Assembly (NCBI RefSeq): GCF_009796865.1
Contig: NZ_CP047028.1
Location: 1,550,001-1,614,000 of the forward strand
Reading direction: 5' to 3'
Length of the DNA stretch: 64,000 nt
Source of the DNA: Formosa sp. L2A11
Lineage (GTDB): Bacteria > Bacteroidota > Bacteroidia > Flavobacteriales > Flavobacteriaceae
Under the pieces are notes generated by a model that had not been told where the DNA came from, made no database searches, and saw nothing but the letters and a program-made list of their open reading frames with translations. This document shows positions 17,685-26,231 of this stretch, in pieces. Positions within the stretch are counted from its first letter, which is position 1, and the number at the start of each line of letters is the position of its first letter. The position numbers and the translations under genes are program-made.

Positions 17685-18122
17685 CTAATCATTATATACC
17701 CGTATTGTTGTACCTGTTACTTTTACAAAATACGGTTTTAAAGTATATTCTCCTTCCGTATCTGTACTGGGATAACCATTTATAATATTGTATGTGTTGT
17801 CATCGCAATCGCAAGATGCTATAATACCATCTATTTCTAGTTTAGAACAAGAAGTAACAGCATGGTTTGGGTCTGTAAGTTCGAAAGCAGTATACATGCT
17901 AGATCCAATATAATATAAAACCACACCGTTAACACCGTAATTGTCTAAAATAATATAGTTTCCTGGGAAATTTAAAGCATTGTATTTTGGTAAGCTCGTG
18001 TTAATTAAAGTACCCGTATCAAAACTATAATCTGGAATGTATGGGTTGTCTTCATAAGTATCATTAGTGCTGCAATTCGCCATTAATAAGACGGTTATTG
18101 TAGCTAAAAAAAGTTTTTTCAT
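17685..18122 (-). CDS. Lipoprotein with degenerate Rieske-like domain
   Basis: 145 residues from the ATG at 18122 (a longer frame adds seven residues before the signal peptide and is less likely). Lipobox LLMANC gives lipidated Cys17. The C-terminal half (CSKLEIDGIIASCDCDDNTYNIINGYP, written in two parts: CSKLEIDGIIASCDCDD then NTYNIINGYP) has the layout of a Rieske domain, but the CxH and CxxH iron ligands are not intact. I infer a Rieske-fold protein that has lost its cluster. Function unknown. Confidence 0.7.
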   Translation of the reverse strand: MKKLFLATITVLLMANCSTNDTYEDNPYIPDYSFDTGTLINTSLPKYNALNFPGNYIILDNYGVNGVVLYYIGSSMYTAFELTDPNHAVTSCSKLEIDGIIASCDCDDNTYNIINGYPSTDTEGEYTLKPYFVKVTGTTIRVYND

Positions 18123-18178
18123 AATAATAATTTCGATTTGCAATCTACAACAAAAAGTAGTTTGCTGTAAAAAATTTG

Positions 18179-18186
18179 TATATTTG
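18179..18186 (+). promoter_or_regulatory. Probable -7 box of greA
   Basis: TATATTTG, with TTTG at 18161-18164 upstream (14-base spacer, shorter than usual). The greA ATG lies 86 bases downstream. Confidence 0.5.
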
Positions 18187-18271
18187 TAACTAATCTCGTG
18201 TTGCGAGATTTTTTATGTTTTATGAACTGAGGTTTATGAAACATATTTTTTTTAATTAAAACGATAAAGTT

Positions 18272-18745
18272 ATGAGTAAAGTATCTTATTATACTCCGGA
18301 AGGGCTAAAAAAGTTAAGAGACGAGCTAAGACAACTTAAAGATATAGAAAGACCACGCGCATCTCAAGCAATTGCTGAAGCTCGAGATAAGGGAGATTTA
18401 AGTGAAAATGCTGAATATGATGCTGCAAAAGAGGCTCAAGGTATGTTAGAAATGAAAATTTCTAAATTAGAAGAAGTCATGGCAGGAGCACGTGTAATTG
18501 ACGAGTCTAAGTTAGACGCCTCTAAAGCGTTAGTATTATCTAAAGTGAAAATTAAAAACCAAACTAATGGTATGGAAATGAATTACATTTTGGTAGCAGA
18601 TGGTGAAGCCGATTTAAAATCGGGCAGAATATCTGTAAATTCTCCTATTGGTAAAGGTTTATTAGGTAAATCTGTTGGTGATGTTGCCGAAATTCAAGTG
18701 CCAAGTGGTATTATGAAATTCGATATTGTAGAAATTTCTAGATAA
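18272..18745 (+). CDS. greA: Transcription elongation factor GreA
   Basis: 157 residues, the normal GreA length. N-terminal coiled coil with GLKKLRDELRQLKDIERP and the acidic tip region GDLSENAEYDAAKEAQG (about 45-61), and a C-terminal FKBP-like domain (SPIGKGLLGKSVGDVAEI). GreA stimulates RNA cleavage by backtracked RNA polymerase. Monocistronic by its surroundings; a long hairpin follows. Confidence 0.97.
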   Translation: MSKVSYYTPEGLKKLRDELRQLKDIERPRASQAIAEARDKGDLSENAEYDAAKEAQGMLEMKISKLEEVMAGARVIDESKLDASKALVLSKVKIKNQTNGMEMNYILVADGEADLKSGRISVNSPIGKGLLGKSVGDVAEIQVPSGIMKFDIVEISR

Positions 18746-18767
18746 TAGTCTTTAGCGATTAAAAAAT

Positions 18768-18829
18768 AAAGATTCCTATTGTTTTAAGCTGAAATTATTT
18801 CGGTTTGTACTAAAACTCTAGGAATCTTT
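18768..18829 (+). terminator. Long hairpin between greA and the HIT gene
   Basis: 11-bp perfect base AAAGATTCCTA / TAGGAATCTTT enclosing a 40-base loop that can itself fold (GAAAT/ATTTC). It is followed by a short T-run and is probably a terminator, though the large loop is unusual. Confidence 0.6.
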
Positions 18830-18857
18830 CTATATTTACGTAATTAAATTAAATATT

Positions 18858-19247
18858 ATGGCTTCTATTTTTAGTAAAATCATTTCAGGAGAAATTCCTT
18901 GTTATAAAGTAGCAGAAACAGATGATTTCTTAGCTTTTTTAGATATTAATCCGAATGCAAAGGGACATACGTTATGTATTCCAAAGCAAGAAGTAGATAA
19001 GATTTTTGATTTAGATGATGCGCTTTATTTAGGGTTAATGCGTTTCTCTAAGCAAGTCGCTAAAGCAATAGAAAAAGCAGTGCCTTGTAAACGTGTTGGA
19101 ATGACTGTTATTGGTCTTGAAGTACCACATGCACACGTACATTTAATTCCGTTAAATGCTATGGAAGATGCATTGTTTTCAAAAAAAACTACACTTACCC
19201 AAGACGAGTTTGAGAAAACAGCAGCAGCTATTAGTGCAGCAATGTAA
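18858..19247 (+). CDS. HIT family nucleotide hydrolase
   Basis: 129 residues. The histidine triad is HAHVHLIP (His91, 93, 95), and the N-terminus ASIFSKIISGEIPCYKV is that of bacterial HIT/HINT proteins, which hydrolyse nucleoside phosphoramidates or bind nucleotides. The stop codon abuts the stop of the convergent histidine kinase gene with no spacer. Confidence 0.93.
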   Translation: MASIFSKIISGEIPCYKVAETDDFLAFLDINPNAKGHTLCIPKQEVDKIFDLDDALYLGLMRFSKQVAKAIEKAVPCKRVGMTVIGLEVPHAHVHLIPLNAMEDALFSKKTTLTQDEFEKTAAAISAAM

Positions 19248-20420
19248 TTAAGTAGTTTGCGTTAACTGTTTATCAATTTTTAAAGTGATTTGCATGGTTG
19301 TACCTTTTCCTATTTCGGAATGAGATACTTTTATTTTTCCATCATGAAAATCTTCAATAATACGTCGTGCTAGAGATAATCCTAATCCCCAACCTCGTTT
19401 TTTAGTTGTAAAACCAGGTTCGAAAATGCGATTAAATTGATTTTTAGAAAGTCCTTTTCCTGTATCGGAAATAGAAATTTTAACATCATGTTCGCTGGGT
19501 GTAATAACCACAGAAAGTTTTCCTCTTCCTTTCATGGCGTCTATAGCATTTTTAACCAGATTTTCTATAGTCCAACTGTATAATTGGGTGTTAAGTTGTA
19601 CTAGAATAGCCGTATTTGGTATGTCTATACTAAAGTCTACTAATTTAGACGAACGTGATTTTAAGTAATCGTAGGCATCAATTGTTTCTTTAACAACATT
19701 TGCTTGTTCTAATGTTGGTACAGATCCTATTTTGCTAAAACGCTCGGTAATGGTTTCTAATCTACTAATGTCTATTTCTATCTCCTTAATATAATCTGGA
19801 TTAACATCTTCAATTTTTAATATTTCTGTCCAACCAATTAAAGACGATAATGGCGTACCTATTTGGTGGGCTGTTTCTTTAGCCATTCCAGACCATAATT
19901 TATTTTGTGTAGCAATTTTTGTACTTCTGTAAAACACATACACTAAGCTTGCAAAAAGCACGAGTATAAGTACAAATGCAATAGGATAATATTTTAATTT
20001 GTTTAAAAGGGGAGAGTTTCCGTAGTATAAAGTGTTTAAAACTCGACCATCGTAAATAATTTCTATTGGGTTATTTTCTTTTTCAAAATCTAAAATAAGA
20101 TCTTTTATATAAGTAGAGTCTTTATCTTTTATTTTACCTAAATTATTATGTTCAATATTACCATCTAAATCCACCATTATCATAGGTGTTGTGGTGTTAC
20201 TTTGTAAAATTTGAAGCGGTAATTCCCCGATGTCTCCGTCTAAGTTTGTGCTTTTTATTAAGTCGCGCTGTGCTGCAGACCAGTTTTCCATCTTTATACG
20301 TTCCTCAGCTTTAAAACTTTGAAAGAACATATAAGTATTCCATAAAATAAGCGAGACTATAACAAACGAAAATCCGATAAATATCCAACGGATAAGATTT
20401 TTATGTTTAGTAAAAAGCAT
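19248..20420 (-). CDS. Membrane sensor histidine kinase
   Basis: 390 residues. Two membrane segments (about 12-32 and 145-163) bracket a small periplasmic sensor domain. The phosphoacceptor is His185 in AKETAHQIGTPLSSLIGW, a variant H-box with Gln-Ile-Gly after the His, common in Bacteroidota. ATPase motifs: ENLVKNAIDAM (N291), DTGKG (319-323) and GWGLGLSLARRI (343-354). There is no response regulator gene beside it, so it is an orphan kinase here. Confidence 0.92.
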   Translation of the reverse strand: MLFTKHKNLIRWIFIGFSFVIVSLILWNTYMFFQSFKAEERIKMENWSAAQRDLIKSTNLDGDIGELPLQILQSNTTTPMIMVDLDGNIEHNNLGKIKDKDSTYIKDLILDFEKENNPIEIIYDGRVLNTLYYGNSPLLNKLKYYPIAFVLILVLFASLVYVFYRSTKIATQNKLWSGMAKETAHQIGTPLSSLIGWTEILKIEDVNPDYIKEIEIDISRLETITERFSKIGSVPTLEQANVVKETIDAYDYLKSRSSKLVDFSIDIPNTAILVQLNTQLYSWTIENLVKNAIDAMKGRGKLSVVITPSEHDVKISISDTGKGLSKNQFNRIFEPGFTTKKRGWGLGLSLARRIIEDFHDGKIKVSHSEIGKGTTMQITLKIDKQLTQTT

Positions 20421-20965
20421 GAAAACTATTTTTAATGGTAATATAATGCAAATCTGTTAATAATATTGTGCTATCAAGTTACCAAATCATTTTTTGTTCA
20501 TTGATAGAATACTTACCTTTGTCGAATATTAAAGAAGTAAAATAATTTCATTCAGACCTAAGTCCTTAGTAATAGATATGTTAAAAGGTTTTAGTTTAGT
20601 GTAGTAGCTTTAAGTGTATAGCTCTTGCGAGTACAATAGATGCTGAGGTGAAATTGAATTTATTACGATTTATTTTTTTAATGTATGAAGTGAAATCCAC
20701 TAATTTTGGTATTTTCGCGAGCAAGACACATGCATCATAATTCAGTAAAACAGGCGTTGTAAATATAAAATATTTAAAGGGAGTGTAATTAATATTATAA
20801 ATTACGACTGAGTACATCAGATGCCTTTAAATTTGTACTGAATGTGAGAAAGGTTTTGATATATTGATTAATACAAGCGTTTTAAAATTATAGAAATAAT
20901 GTTTAAAAGCGTAATTGTCTTAAAGCATAAAATATAAAGTGAGTTTTTAATAGAAATTAAATGTA
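20421..20965. other. 545-base interval without a recognisable gene
   Basis: It contains a two-box promoter on the plus strand (20493-20521) and a TAAATTTG at 20828-20835 that may serve the DUF3127 gene. The only open frames are short: 19 codons at 20681-20740 (plus) and 73 codons at 20596-20817 (minus), neither with recognisable content. No tRNA or standard small RNA was recognised. Confidence 0.5.
20493..20521 (+). promoter_or_regulatory. Orphan flavobacterial-type promoter
   Basis: TTTG (20493-20496), 17-base spacer, TACCTTTG (20514-20521). The nearest gene on this strand starts 445 bases downstream. Confidence 0.5.
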
Positions 20966-21343
20966 ATGGAAGTACAAGGAAAAGTAAAAATGATAGGAGA
21001 AACCCAAACCTTCGGGAGTAATGGGTTCAGAAAAAGAGAGTTGGTAGTTACAACAGAAGAACAATATCCTCAGCATATATTAGTAGAATTTGTTCAAGAC
21101 AAAACAGATTTACTAAACAGTTACACAGTAGGACAAAACGTAAAAGTGAGTATTAATTTAAGAGGTAGAGACTGGGTTAATCCACAAGGAGAAACTAAAT
21201 ATTTTAACTCTATCCAAGGTTGGAGAATTGAAGCAGTACAAGATGCAGCTTCAGGAGGAGCTGTTCCTCCAGTACCACCAGCAGATGCTTTTGAACCAGC
21301 ATCTAGTTTAAATGAAGACGATCACGACGACTTACCTTTCTAG
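20966..21343 (+). CDS. DUF3127 single-strand DNA-binding-like protein
   Basis: 125 residues, Bacteroidota DUF3127 family with an OB-fold like that of SSB proteins: MEVQGKVKMIGETQTFGSNG, then FRKRELVVTTEEQYPQHI, and a short acidic C-terminal tail ending DDLPF, just as SSB ends DDxPF. The tail suggests binding of SSB-type partners; this is inference. It is followed by its own terminator. Confidence 0.88.
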   Translation: MEVQGKVKMIGETQTFGSNGFRKRELVVTTEEQYPQHILVEFVQDKTDLLNSYTVGQNVKVSINLRGRDWVNPQGETKYFNSIQGWRIEAVQDAASGGAVPPVPPADAFEPASSLNEDDHDDLPF

Positions 21344-21378
21344 TTAAAGGTATACAATGACTAATTCAAAGTGTGATT

Positions 21379-21410
21379 AACCTCAATATCTAACGATATT
21401 GGGGTTTTTT
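21379..21410 (+). terminator. Terminator after the DUF3127 gene
   Basis: AACCTCAATATC / GATATTGGGGTT (one G-T pair) around TAAC, followed by a T-run. Confidence 0.9.
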
Positions 21411-21445
21411 CTTTTATACGAATTCTTTTTTTTTAAATTAGTATC

Positions 21446-22069
21446 ATGAAATTTTTAAGTAATAAAATAGAATTTCCAAGTATAGATGAAGCCACAGAAG
21501 AAGGTTTAATTGCTGTTGGTGGCGATTTATCTACAGATCGTATATTGTTAGCCTACAAACGAGGGATTTTTCCTTGGTTTGAAGATGATAAAGCTATTTT
21601 GTGGTGGTCTCCAGATCCGCGTTTTGTGTTATATCCAGAAGAACTTAGGGTTTCTAAAAGTATGAAACAGTTTTTACGTAACTGTAGTCTTACGGTAACG
21701 GTAAATACTGCATTTCCTCAGGTTATAGAAGCCTGTGCAAGTATTAAGCGCAATGGGCAAGAAGGCACTTGGATTACTAATAATATGAATAAGGCGTATA
21801 TAGAATTATACGAAATGGGTTTTGCTAAGTCTATTGAGGTTTGGAAAAATGATGAGCTTGTAGGCGGTTTTTATGGCCTAGATTTAGGAAACGATGTCTT
21901 TTGTGGAGAAAGCATGTTTTCTAAAGTAAGTAATGCTAGTAAGGCTGCTTTTATAACTTTTGTTCAAAATACAAATTATAAACTTATAGATTGTCAAGTG
22001 CATACACAGCATTTAGAGAGCCTTGGTGGCCGATCTATTCCTAGAGATCTATACTTAAGTTATTTGTAG
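21446..22069 (+). CDS. aat: Leucyl/phenylalanyl-tRNA-protein transferase
   Basis: 207 residues. Transfers Leu or Phe from tRNA to N-terminal Lys/Arg of proteins, making N-degrons for ClpAP-type proteolysis. Recognised by GLIAVGGDLSTDRIL, GIFPWFEDDKAILWWSPDPR, GTWITNNMNKAY, GGFYGLDLGNDVFCGESMF (Aat core) and the final HLESLGGRSIPRDLYLSYL. One base separates its stop from that of the convergent tag gene. Confidence 0.96.
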   Translation: MKFLSNKIEFPSIDEATEEGLIAVGGDLSTDRILLAYKRGIFPWFEDDKAILWWSPDPRFVLYPEELRVSKSMKQFLRNCSLTVTVNTAFPQVIEACASIKRNGQEGTWITNNMNKAYIELYEMGFAKSIEVWKNDELVGGFYGLDLGNDVFCGESMFSKVSNASKAAFITFVQNTNYKLIDCQVHTQHLESLGGRSIPRDLYLSYL

Positions 22070-22070
22070 T

Positions 22071-22634
22071 TTAAACCTCGTTGTATCTAAAACAATTTAC
22101 TTCATGGTCGTTAACCATTCCGGTAGCCTGCATTTGTGCATAAATAACCGTAGATCCCACAAATTTAAATCCACGTGTTTTTAAATCTTTACTAATTGTA
22201 TCACTTAAAGGTGTGTTGGCAGGAGAGTCTTTAAAATTTTTAAAACTGTTTTTAATAGTTTTTCCATCTACAAAATTCCAAATATAAGTGCTGAAGCTTC
22301 CAAACTCTTCCTGAATTTTTATAAAAGCTTGTGCATTAGTAATTGTCGCTTTTATTTTGAGTTTGTTTCTAATAATTCCGGCATCTTGAATTAATTCCTC
22401 GCATTTAGTTTCGTTGTATTTTGCTATTTTTTTATAATCGAAATTATCAAAAGCTTTTCTAAAATTTTCACGTTTTCTAAGTATTGTAATCCAACTTAAA
22501 CCAGCCTGAAACGTTTCAAGAATTAAAAACTCGAACAGTGTCGCATCATCTTTTACAGGAACTCCCCATTCTAAATCGTGATACGCTTCATATAAATCAT
22601 CGTTTTTGCACCAATCACATCTGTGTTTCTCCAT
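22071..22634 (-). CDS. tag: DNA-3-methyladenine glycosylase I
   Basis: 187 residues, usual length. Excises 3-methyladenine from DNA. RCDWCKNDDLYEAYHDLEWG near the start and FQAGLSWITILRKRENFRKAF are diagnostic. The zinc-site residues of the E. coli enzyme appear to be matched by Cys6, His19, His177 and Cys181. Convergent with aat; divergent from the thioredoxin-like gene. Confidence 0.96.
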   Translation of the reverse strand: MEKHRCDWCKNDDLYEAYHDLEWGVPVKDDATLFEFLILETFQAGLSWITILRKRENFRKAFDNFDYKKIAKYNETKCEELIQDAGIIRNKLKIKATITNAQAFIKIQEEFGSFSTYIWNFVDGKTIKNSFKNFKDSPANTPLSDTISKDLKTRGFKFVGSTVIYAQMQATGMVNDHEVNCFRYNEV

Positions 22635-22701
22635 CCTGTAAGGTTTTAATTTTAATACTACTAATGTAACAACAGTTACTTAAAAAACTACATTTAAGAC
22701 T

Positions 22702-22709
22702 TAAATTTG
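22702..22709 (+). promoter_or_regulatory. Probable -7 box of the thioredoxin-like gene
   Basis: TAAATTTG, 23 bases before the ATG at 22732. Confidence 0.6.
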
Positions 22710-22731
22710 TAGGGTAAATTTATAGAATTAT

Positions 22732-23352
22732 ATGGAAACAACACATAATATAGTTAAAAACGAAATTATTCAAAAGGGATTAGATAATGCAATGTCTTAT
22801 CAAGATTTTAGAGAGTTAGTAAAAGAATTATCTAAAACAGGAGGCGCTACTGGTAACGAACAAAGTGCTGCTCTTGTAGGTTACACTAAAATTAACGAAA
22901 GCCGTATGAAGCGTTGGGATAAAACCTTAAAAGTTTCTGAAAACGATACAAAAGCTATTCAGGATTTTAAAGGAGATATTACATGGTTAGTTATTGCAGA
23001 AAGTTGGTGCGGAGATGCTGCTCACGTTATGCCTGTAATGAATAAAGTTACCCAATTAAATGAAAACATTAACCTTAGAGTTGTACTTCGTGATGATAAT
23101 GATGCGTTAATGAATATGTTTTTAACTAACGGCGGAAAATCAATTCCAAAGTTAATTATGATAGATAATACTACGGGAGAGGTTGTAAATACATTTGGAC
23201 CAAGACCAAAAACGGCCACTAAGTTAGTTGCAGATTATAAAGAAGAACACGGTGTGTTGACTCCGGAATTTAAGGAATCTTTACAAACATGGTATAACTT
23301 AAATAAAGGACAGAGTACTATTTCAGATTTAATAGGATTGTTAAAGGCTTAA
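22732..23352 (+). CDS. Thioredoxin-like family protein without CxxC
   Basis: 206 residues, thioredoxin fold (about 55-190). The active-site segment reads AESWCGDAAHVMPVM, so the usual CxxC is reduced to one Cys (CGDA), and it keeps the cis-Pro region (KSIPKLIMID). No signal peptide: cytoplasmic. A one-Cys thioredoxin-like protein cannot act as a classical dithiol reductase; thiol-transfer or a structural role is possible. The last four bases overlap the convergent membrane-protein gene. Confidence 0.82.
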   Translation: METTHNIVKNEIIQKGLDNAMSYQDFRELVKELSKTGGATGNEQSAALVGYTKINESRMKRWDKTLKVSENDTKAIQDFKGDITWLVIAESWCGDAAHVMPVMNKVTQLNENINLRVVLRDDNDALMNMFLTNGGKSIPKLIMIDNTTGEVVNTFGPRPKTATKLVADYKEEHGVLTPEFKESLQTWYNLNKGQSTISDLIGLLKA

Positions 23353-24134
23353 TCTTTGCCTTCAAAATAAAATGTAATCGAACCTATTTGAGAGGGTTTC
23401 GATACGTCTGTACTAAAACGTGCTTTTTTAGCATACTCCATTGCACTGCTAATTAAGCACTCGTTTTTAGAGGTAGAGGCATTGTTTAAATAAGAATCTG
23501 TAACATCTCCAGCTGCATTAACGGTGATGTTAATAATAATTTTTCCGCTAGCTTCACATAAATATATTGGTGTTGGCATATACATATGTGTTCTGTCTGT
23601 TAAAGAATAATGCATACTACTGTTTTTATTCGTAGACGCATTCATTGCAGTTTTGTCTTCAGAATTATTTCCGTTAGAGGCATTAGATTTACTCTTTTTT
23701 TGAGTTCTTGCTTTTAAAATACTATTTACACTATTAAAAGACGATAATTCTTGGGCATCTAAATTACTCTCTTCAGAATCTGAGTTTGTGTCTTCAAGTA
23801 AGTCTTCGGCTTCAGTAACTTCTTCGGTTTCTGTTAGTCTAGAATTTTCGTAATCTTTTGGAGGTTCAATCAGATTGTAAGCTTTTGCAAAACGTTTATT
23901 ATTTTCTGTTTCGTTAAACGCTTTATTTGTTTCTGCTTTAGAATGCTCAAGCTCTTCTGCTAGTTTTTCGGCTTCTAATTCCTTTTCTGTTTTCTGCTCG
24001 GGTTGCATATTGTAAAACGTTTCAGAAAGGAGAATGTCATGCTTTGTAAGATGCATGTTAAACACAATAAGTAAAACTGTACCGGCAATAAGTGCAGTTA
24101 TTAAGGCGGCTTTATGTGTGTCTGTTAATTTCAA
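23349..24134 (-). CDS. TonB-like membrane-anchored protein
   Basis: 261 residues: one N-terminal membrane anchor (about 8-26), a long Glu/Lys/Asn/Ser-rich periplasmic linker (43-165), and a C-terminal domain (about 185-261; GKIIINITVNAAGDVTDSYL, then MEYAKKARFS) with the layout of TonB C-domains. It probably spans the periplasm as an energy-transducer-like protein, but it lacks the Pro-rich linker of classic TonB and ExbB/ExbD are not adjacent. I cannot name a receptor partner. Confidence 0.7.
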   Translation of the reverse strand: MKLTDTHKAALITALIAGTVLLIVFNMHLTKHDILLSETFYNMQPEQKTEKELEAEKLAEELEHSKAETNKAFNETENNKRFAKAYNLIEPPKDYENSRLTETEEVTEAEDLLEDTNSDSEESNLDAQELSSFNSVNSILKARTQKKSKSNASNGNNSEDKTAMNASTNKNSSMHYSLTDRTHMYMPTPIYLCEASGKIIINITVNAAGDVTDSYLNNASTSKNECLISSAMEYAKKARFSTDVSKPSQIGSITFYFEGKD

Positions 24135-24189
24135 AAAAAAGTAGGTATTGGGATCAAAATAAAAACTAATATACGGTTTTTCTGTAGCT

Positions 24190-24885
24190 TTAGCCTTTTA
24201 ATTGCTCAATAAACTGTTCTGGGCTTAAGGCGTCATCAACATTAAAATCTCCTATTTTAGTTCTTCTTAGCTCAGATAAATGTGCTCCGGAGTTTAGCGC
24301 TTTTCCAAAATCGTTTGCTAAAGAACGTATATAAGTCCCTTTACTACAAACCACTCTAAATTCTAGATTGTGATCAGAAATATTGGTAATTTCAAATTCA
24401 GCAATATGAATAGTTCTTGGTTTAATATCTACAGAAACACCTGCTCGAGCAAATTCATACAATCGTTTTCCGTCTTTTTTTATAGCTGAAAAAACAGGTG
24501 GGTATTGTTCTATGTGTCCAATAAATTGTTTGGTAGTACCATGAATTAATTCTGAAGTAATATGGTCTTTAGGAAACGTTTCATTGATTTCTGTTTCTAA
24601 ATCGAAAGATGGTGTTGTGCCTCCTAAAACTATAGTTCCTGTGTATTCTTTAATCTGACCTTGAAAGGTATCGATTTGCTTGGTCATTTTACCAGTGCAA
24701 ATCACTAAAAGTCCAGTCGCTAAAGGATCGAGAGTTCCGGCATGACCAACTTTTATTTTTTTAATATTAAACGCTTGACGGATTTCCCAACGCAGTTTAT
24801 TTACGGCTTGAAAAGAGGTCCAGTTTAATGGTTTGTCTATTAATAAGACTTCTCCGTTTAAGTAATCGTCTAGTGTTTTCTTCAT
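24190..24885 (-). CDS. truB: tRNA pseudouridine(55) synthase TruB
   Basis: 231 residues. Makes pseudouridine 55 in the T-loop of tRNAs. Catalytic Asp53 lies in VGHAGTLDPLATGLL; the N-terminal LLIDKPLNWTSFQAVNK and the block YPPVFSAIKKDGKRLYE are typical. One base behind uppP, so it is the last gene of the ftsX-DUF3098-uppP-truB minus-strand group, a common flavobacterial order. It lacks a C-terminal PUA domain, as shorter TruB forms do. Confidence 0.96.
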   Translation of the reverse strand: MKKTLDDYLNGEVLLIDKPLNWTSFQAVNKLRWEIRQAFNIKKIKVGHAGTLDPLATGLLVICTGKMTKQIDTFQGQIKEYTGTIVLGGTTPSFDLETEINETFPKDHITSELIHGTTKQFIGHIEQYPPVFSAIKKDGKRLYEFARAGVSVDIKPRTIHIAEFEITNISDHNLEFRVVCSKGTYIRSLANDFGKALNSGAHLSELRRTKIGDFNVDDALSPEQFIEQLKG

Positions 24886-24886
24886 A

Positions 24887-25681
24887 TTAATTTAAAACAG
24901 TATAACCTATGGCGATAAAACCAACAATGGCACAATAGATAGCAAAGTATGATAATTTACTTTTTTTAACTAAAGAAATCATCCAAGTACAAGCAAAAAG
25001 TCCGCAAACAAAAGCAGCTATAAATCCAGCAGAAAGTGCAGTAATATCTGTGTTAGCTAAATTTAATTCGCCTCCTAAAATATCTTTAGCAATTTTCCCA
25101 AAGATTAACGGTACAACCATTAAAAATGAAAAACGCGCAGCTTTTGTTTTGTCGTTTCCAAGTAAAACTGAAGTCGATATTGTTGCTCCAGATCTTGAAA
25201 TTCCTGGTAACATGGCAATGGCTTGCGAAACACCAATAATAAAAGCATTTTTAAAAGTTACTGGTTTTTCTGTATCCTTAGCTTTGTCTGCTAGGAAAAG
25301 TAATACCGAAGTTACAATTAACATGGCGCCTACTAAAAGTATATTTCCGTCGAAAAGTGATTCTAATTGTTTTTCAAAAAACAGTCCTATAATTACTGCA
25401 GGAATCATAGAGATTACAATTTTAGTTATAAACTGTAAATCTTCGTTCCATTCAAATTTTAAAGCACCTTTTATAAGTAAAAATATATCTTTTCTAAAGA
25501 TTACCATGGTACTTAAAGCCGTTGCAAAGTGAAGTACTACAGTAAAAAGTAAGCTTTCTTCTGGCACAGAGTGGTCGCCAAGAAGTGCTTTAGCTATTTC
25601 TAAATGTCCGCTAGAAGAAACTGGTAAAAACTCTGTAAGTCCTTGAATAATACCAAGGATAATTGCATCTATAGTTTCCAT
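24887..25681 (-). CDS. uppP: Undecaprenyl-diphosphatase UppP/BacA
   Basis: 264 residues, about eight membrane segments. Dephosphorylates undecaprenyl diphosphate to recycle the peptidoglycan lipid carrier, in the inner membrane. Signature sequences: GIIQGLTEFLPVSSSGHLEI (9-28) and PGISRSGATISTS (near 158-170). Its ATG overlaps the DUF3098 stop by one base, so translation is coupled. Confidence 0.97.
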   Translation of the reverse strand: METIDAIILGIIQGLTEFLPVSSSGHLEIAKALLGDHSVPEESLLFTVVLHFATALSTMVIFRKDIFLLIKGALKFEWNEDLQFITKIVISMIPAVIIGLFFEKQLESLFDGNILLVGAMLIVTSVLLFLADKAKDTEKPVTFKNAFIIGVSQAIAMLPGISRSGATISTSVLLGNDKTKAARFSFLMVVPLIFGKIAKDILGGELNLANTDITALSAGFIAAFVCGLFACTWMISLVKKSKLSYFAIYCAIVGFIAIGYTVLN

Positions 25682-25935
25682 TATTTTTTATTCGGATTTA
25701 AAAGGATGGCATAAATCTGAATTCCGAACCCAATTAAAATTAATGTTGGTGCTAATCGTATTCTTCTAAAACTAAAAACATCTGGACTAAAAACATTAGG
25801 GTCGTCACTACCACCTCCAGACATTAAAATAAAACCTAGCGCGATAATGCCAAGTCCGATAAGCATAAATTTATAGTTTTTCTTTCCGAAGATAAATTCA
25901 TCTTTAGAAAGTTTATTTTGTTTTTGTTCTCCCAT
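25681..25935 (-). CDS. DUF3098 small membrane protein
   Basis: 84 residues with two membrane segments (about 23-40 and 62-78). Bacteroidota DUF3098 family, usually found between ftsX and uppP as here; FGKKNYKFMLIGLGIIALGF and LMSGGGSDDPNVF are typical. Function unknown; the context suggests a role in envelope or cell division. Its stop overlaps the uppP start by one base. Confidence 0.88.
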   Translation of the reverse strand: MGEQKQNKLSKDEFIFGKKNYKFMLIGLGIIALGFILMSGGGSDDPNVFSPDVFSFRRIRLAPTLILIGFGIQIYAILLNPNKK

Positions 25936-26030
25936 GTGTATTGTAATAATGCATTAGCTTAGAAAGCTCTGCAAATTAAAGGTTTTTATTTAAAACGAAT
26001 TCTTAAAGCATACTTAAAAATTAGTCTAAT

Positions 26031-26231
26031 TTAATAGAGTCTAAAATAGTAGCGTACTATGCTATAAAATTCTCGTTGTACTTTATATGCGCCGTATGTT
26101 GCTTGGGCTCTCATAACATCGAATCTTTCTTCTCCAAAATCAAAATCTTCGTTTAGTTTTTTACTTCCTTTTTACCGCTAATTACAACTAAAAAAAAGCA
26201 GTGCAAAACATAAGGATTTTATAATATTAAT
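26031..26231 (-). pseudogene. Small lipoprotein frame broken by two stops
   Basis: The interval between ftsX and DUF3098 carries a continuous 67-codon minus-strand frame with only two internal stops. It starts around the end of ftsX with IIKSLCFALLFFSCN, a lipoprotein signal with lipobox FFSC, then TAG, Arg, TAA, then a hydrophilic 46-residue segment (KGSKKLNEDFDFGEERFDVM..., ending QREFYSIVRYYFRLY) and a stop. The composition after the stops is coding-like and stays in the same frame, which suggests a lipoprotein gene inactivated by nonsense changes. No ATG is present in this frame behind ftsX; a start inside ftsX is possible. Family unknown. Confidence 0.5.

Noticed and set aside
20596..20817. 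73-codon minus-strand open frame
   Set aside because: No similarity, no signal or motif, no clear start context; probably chance in AT-rich DNA.
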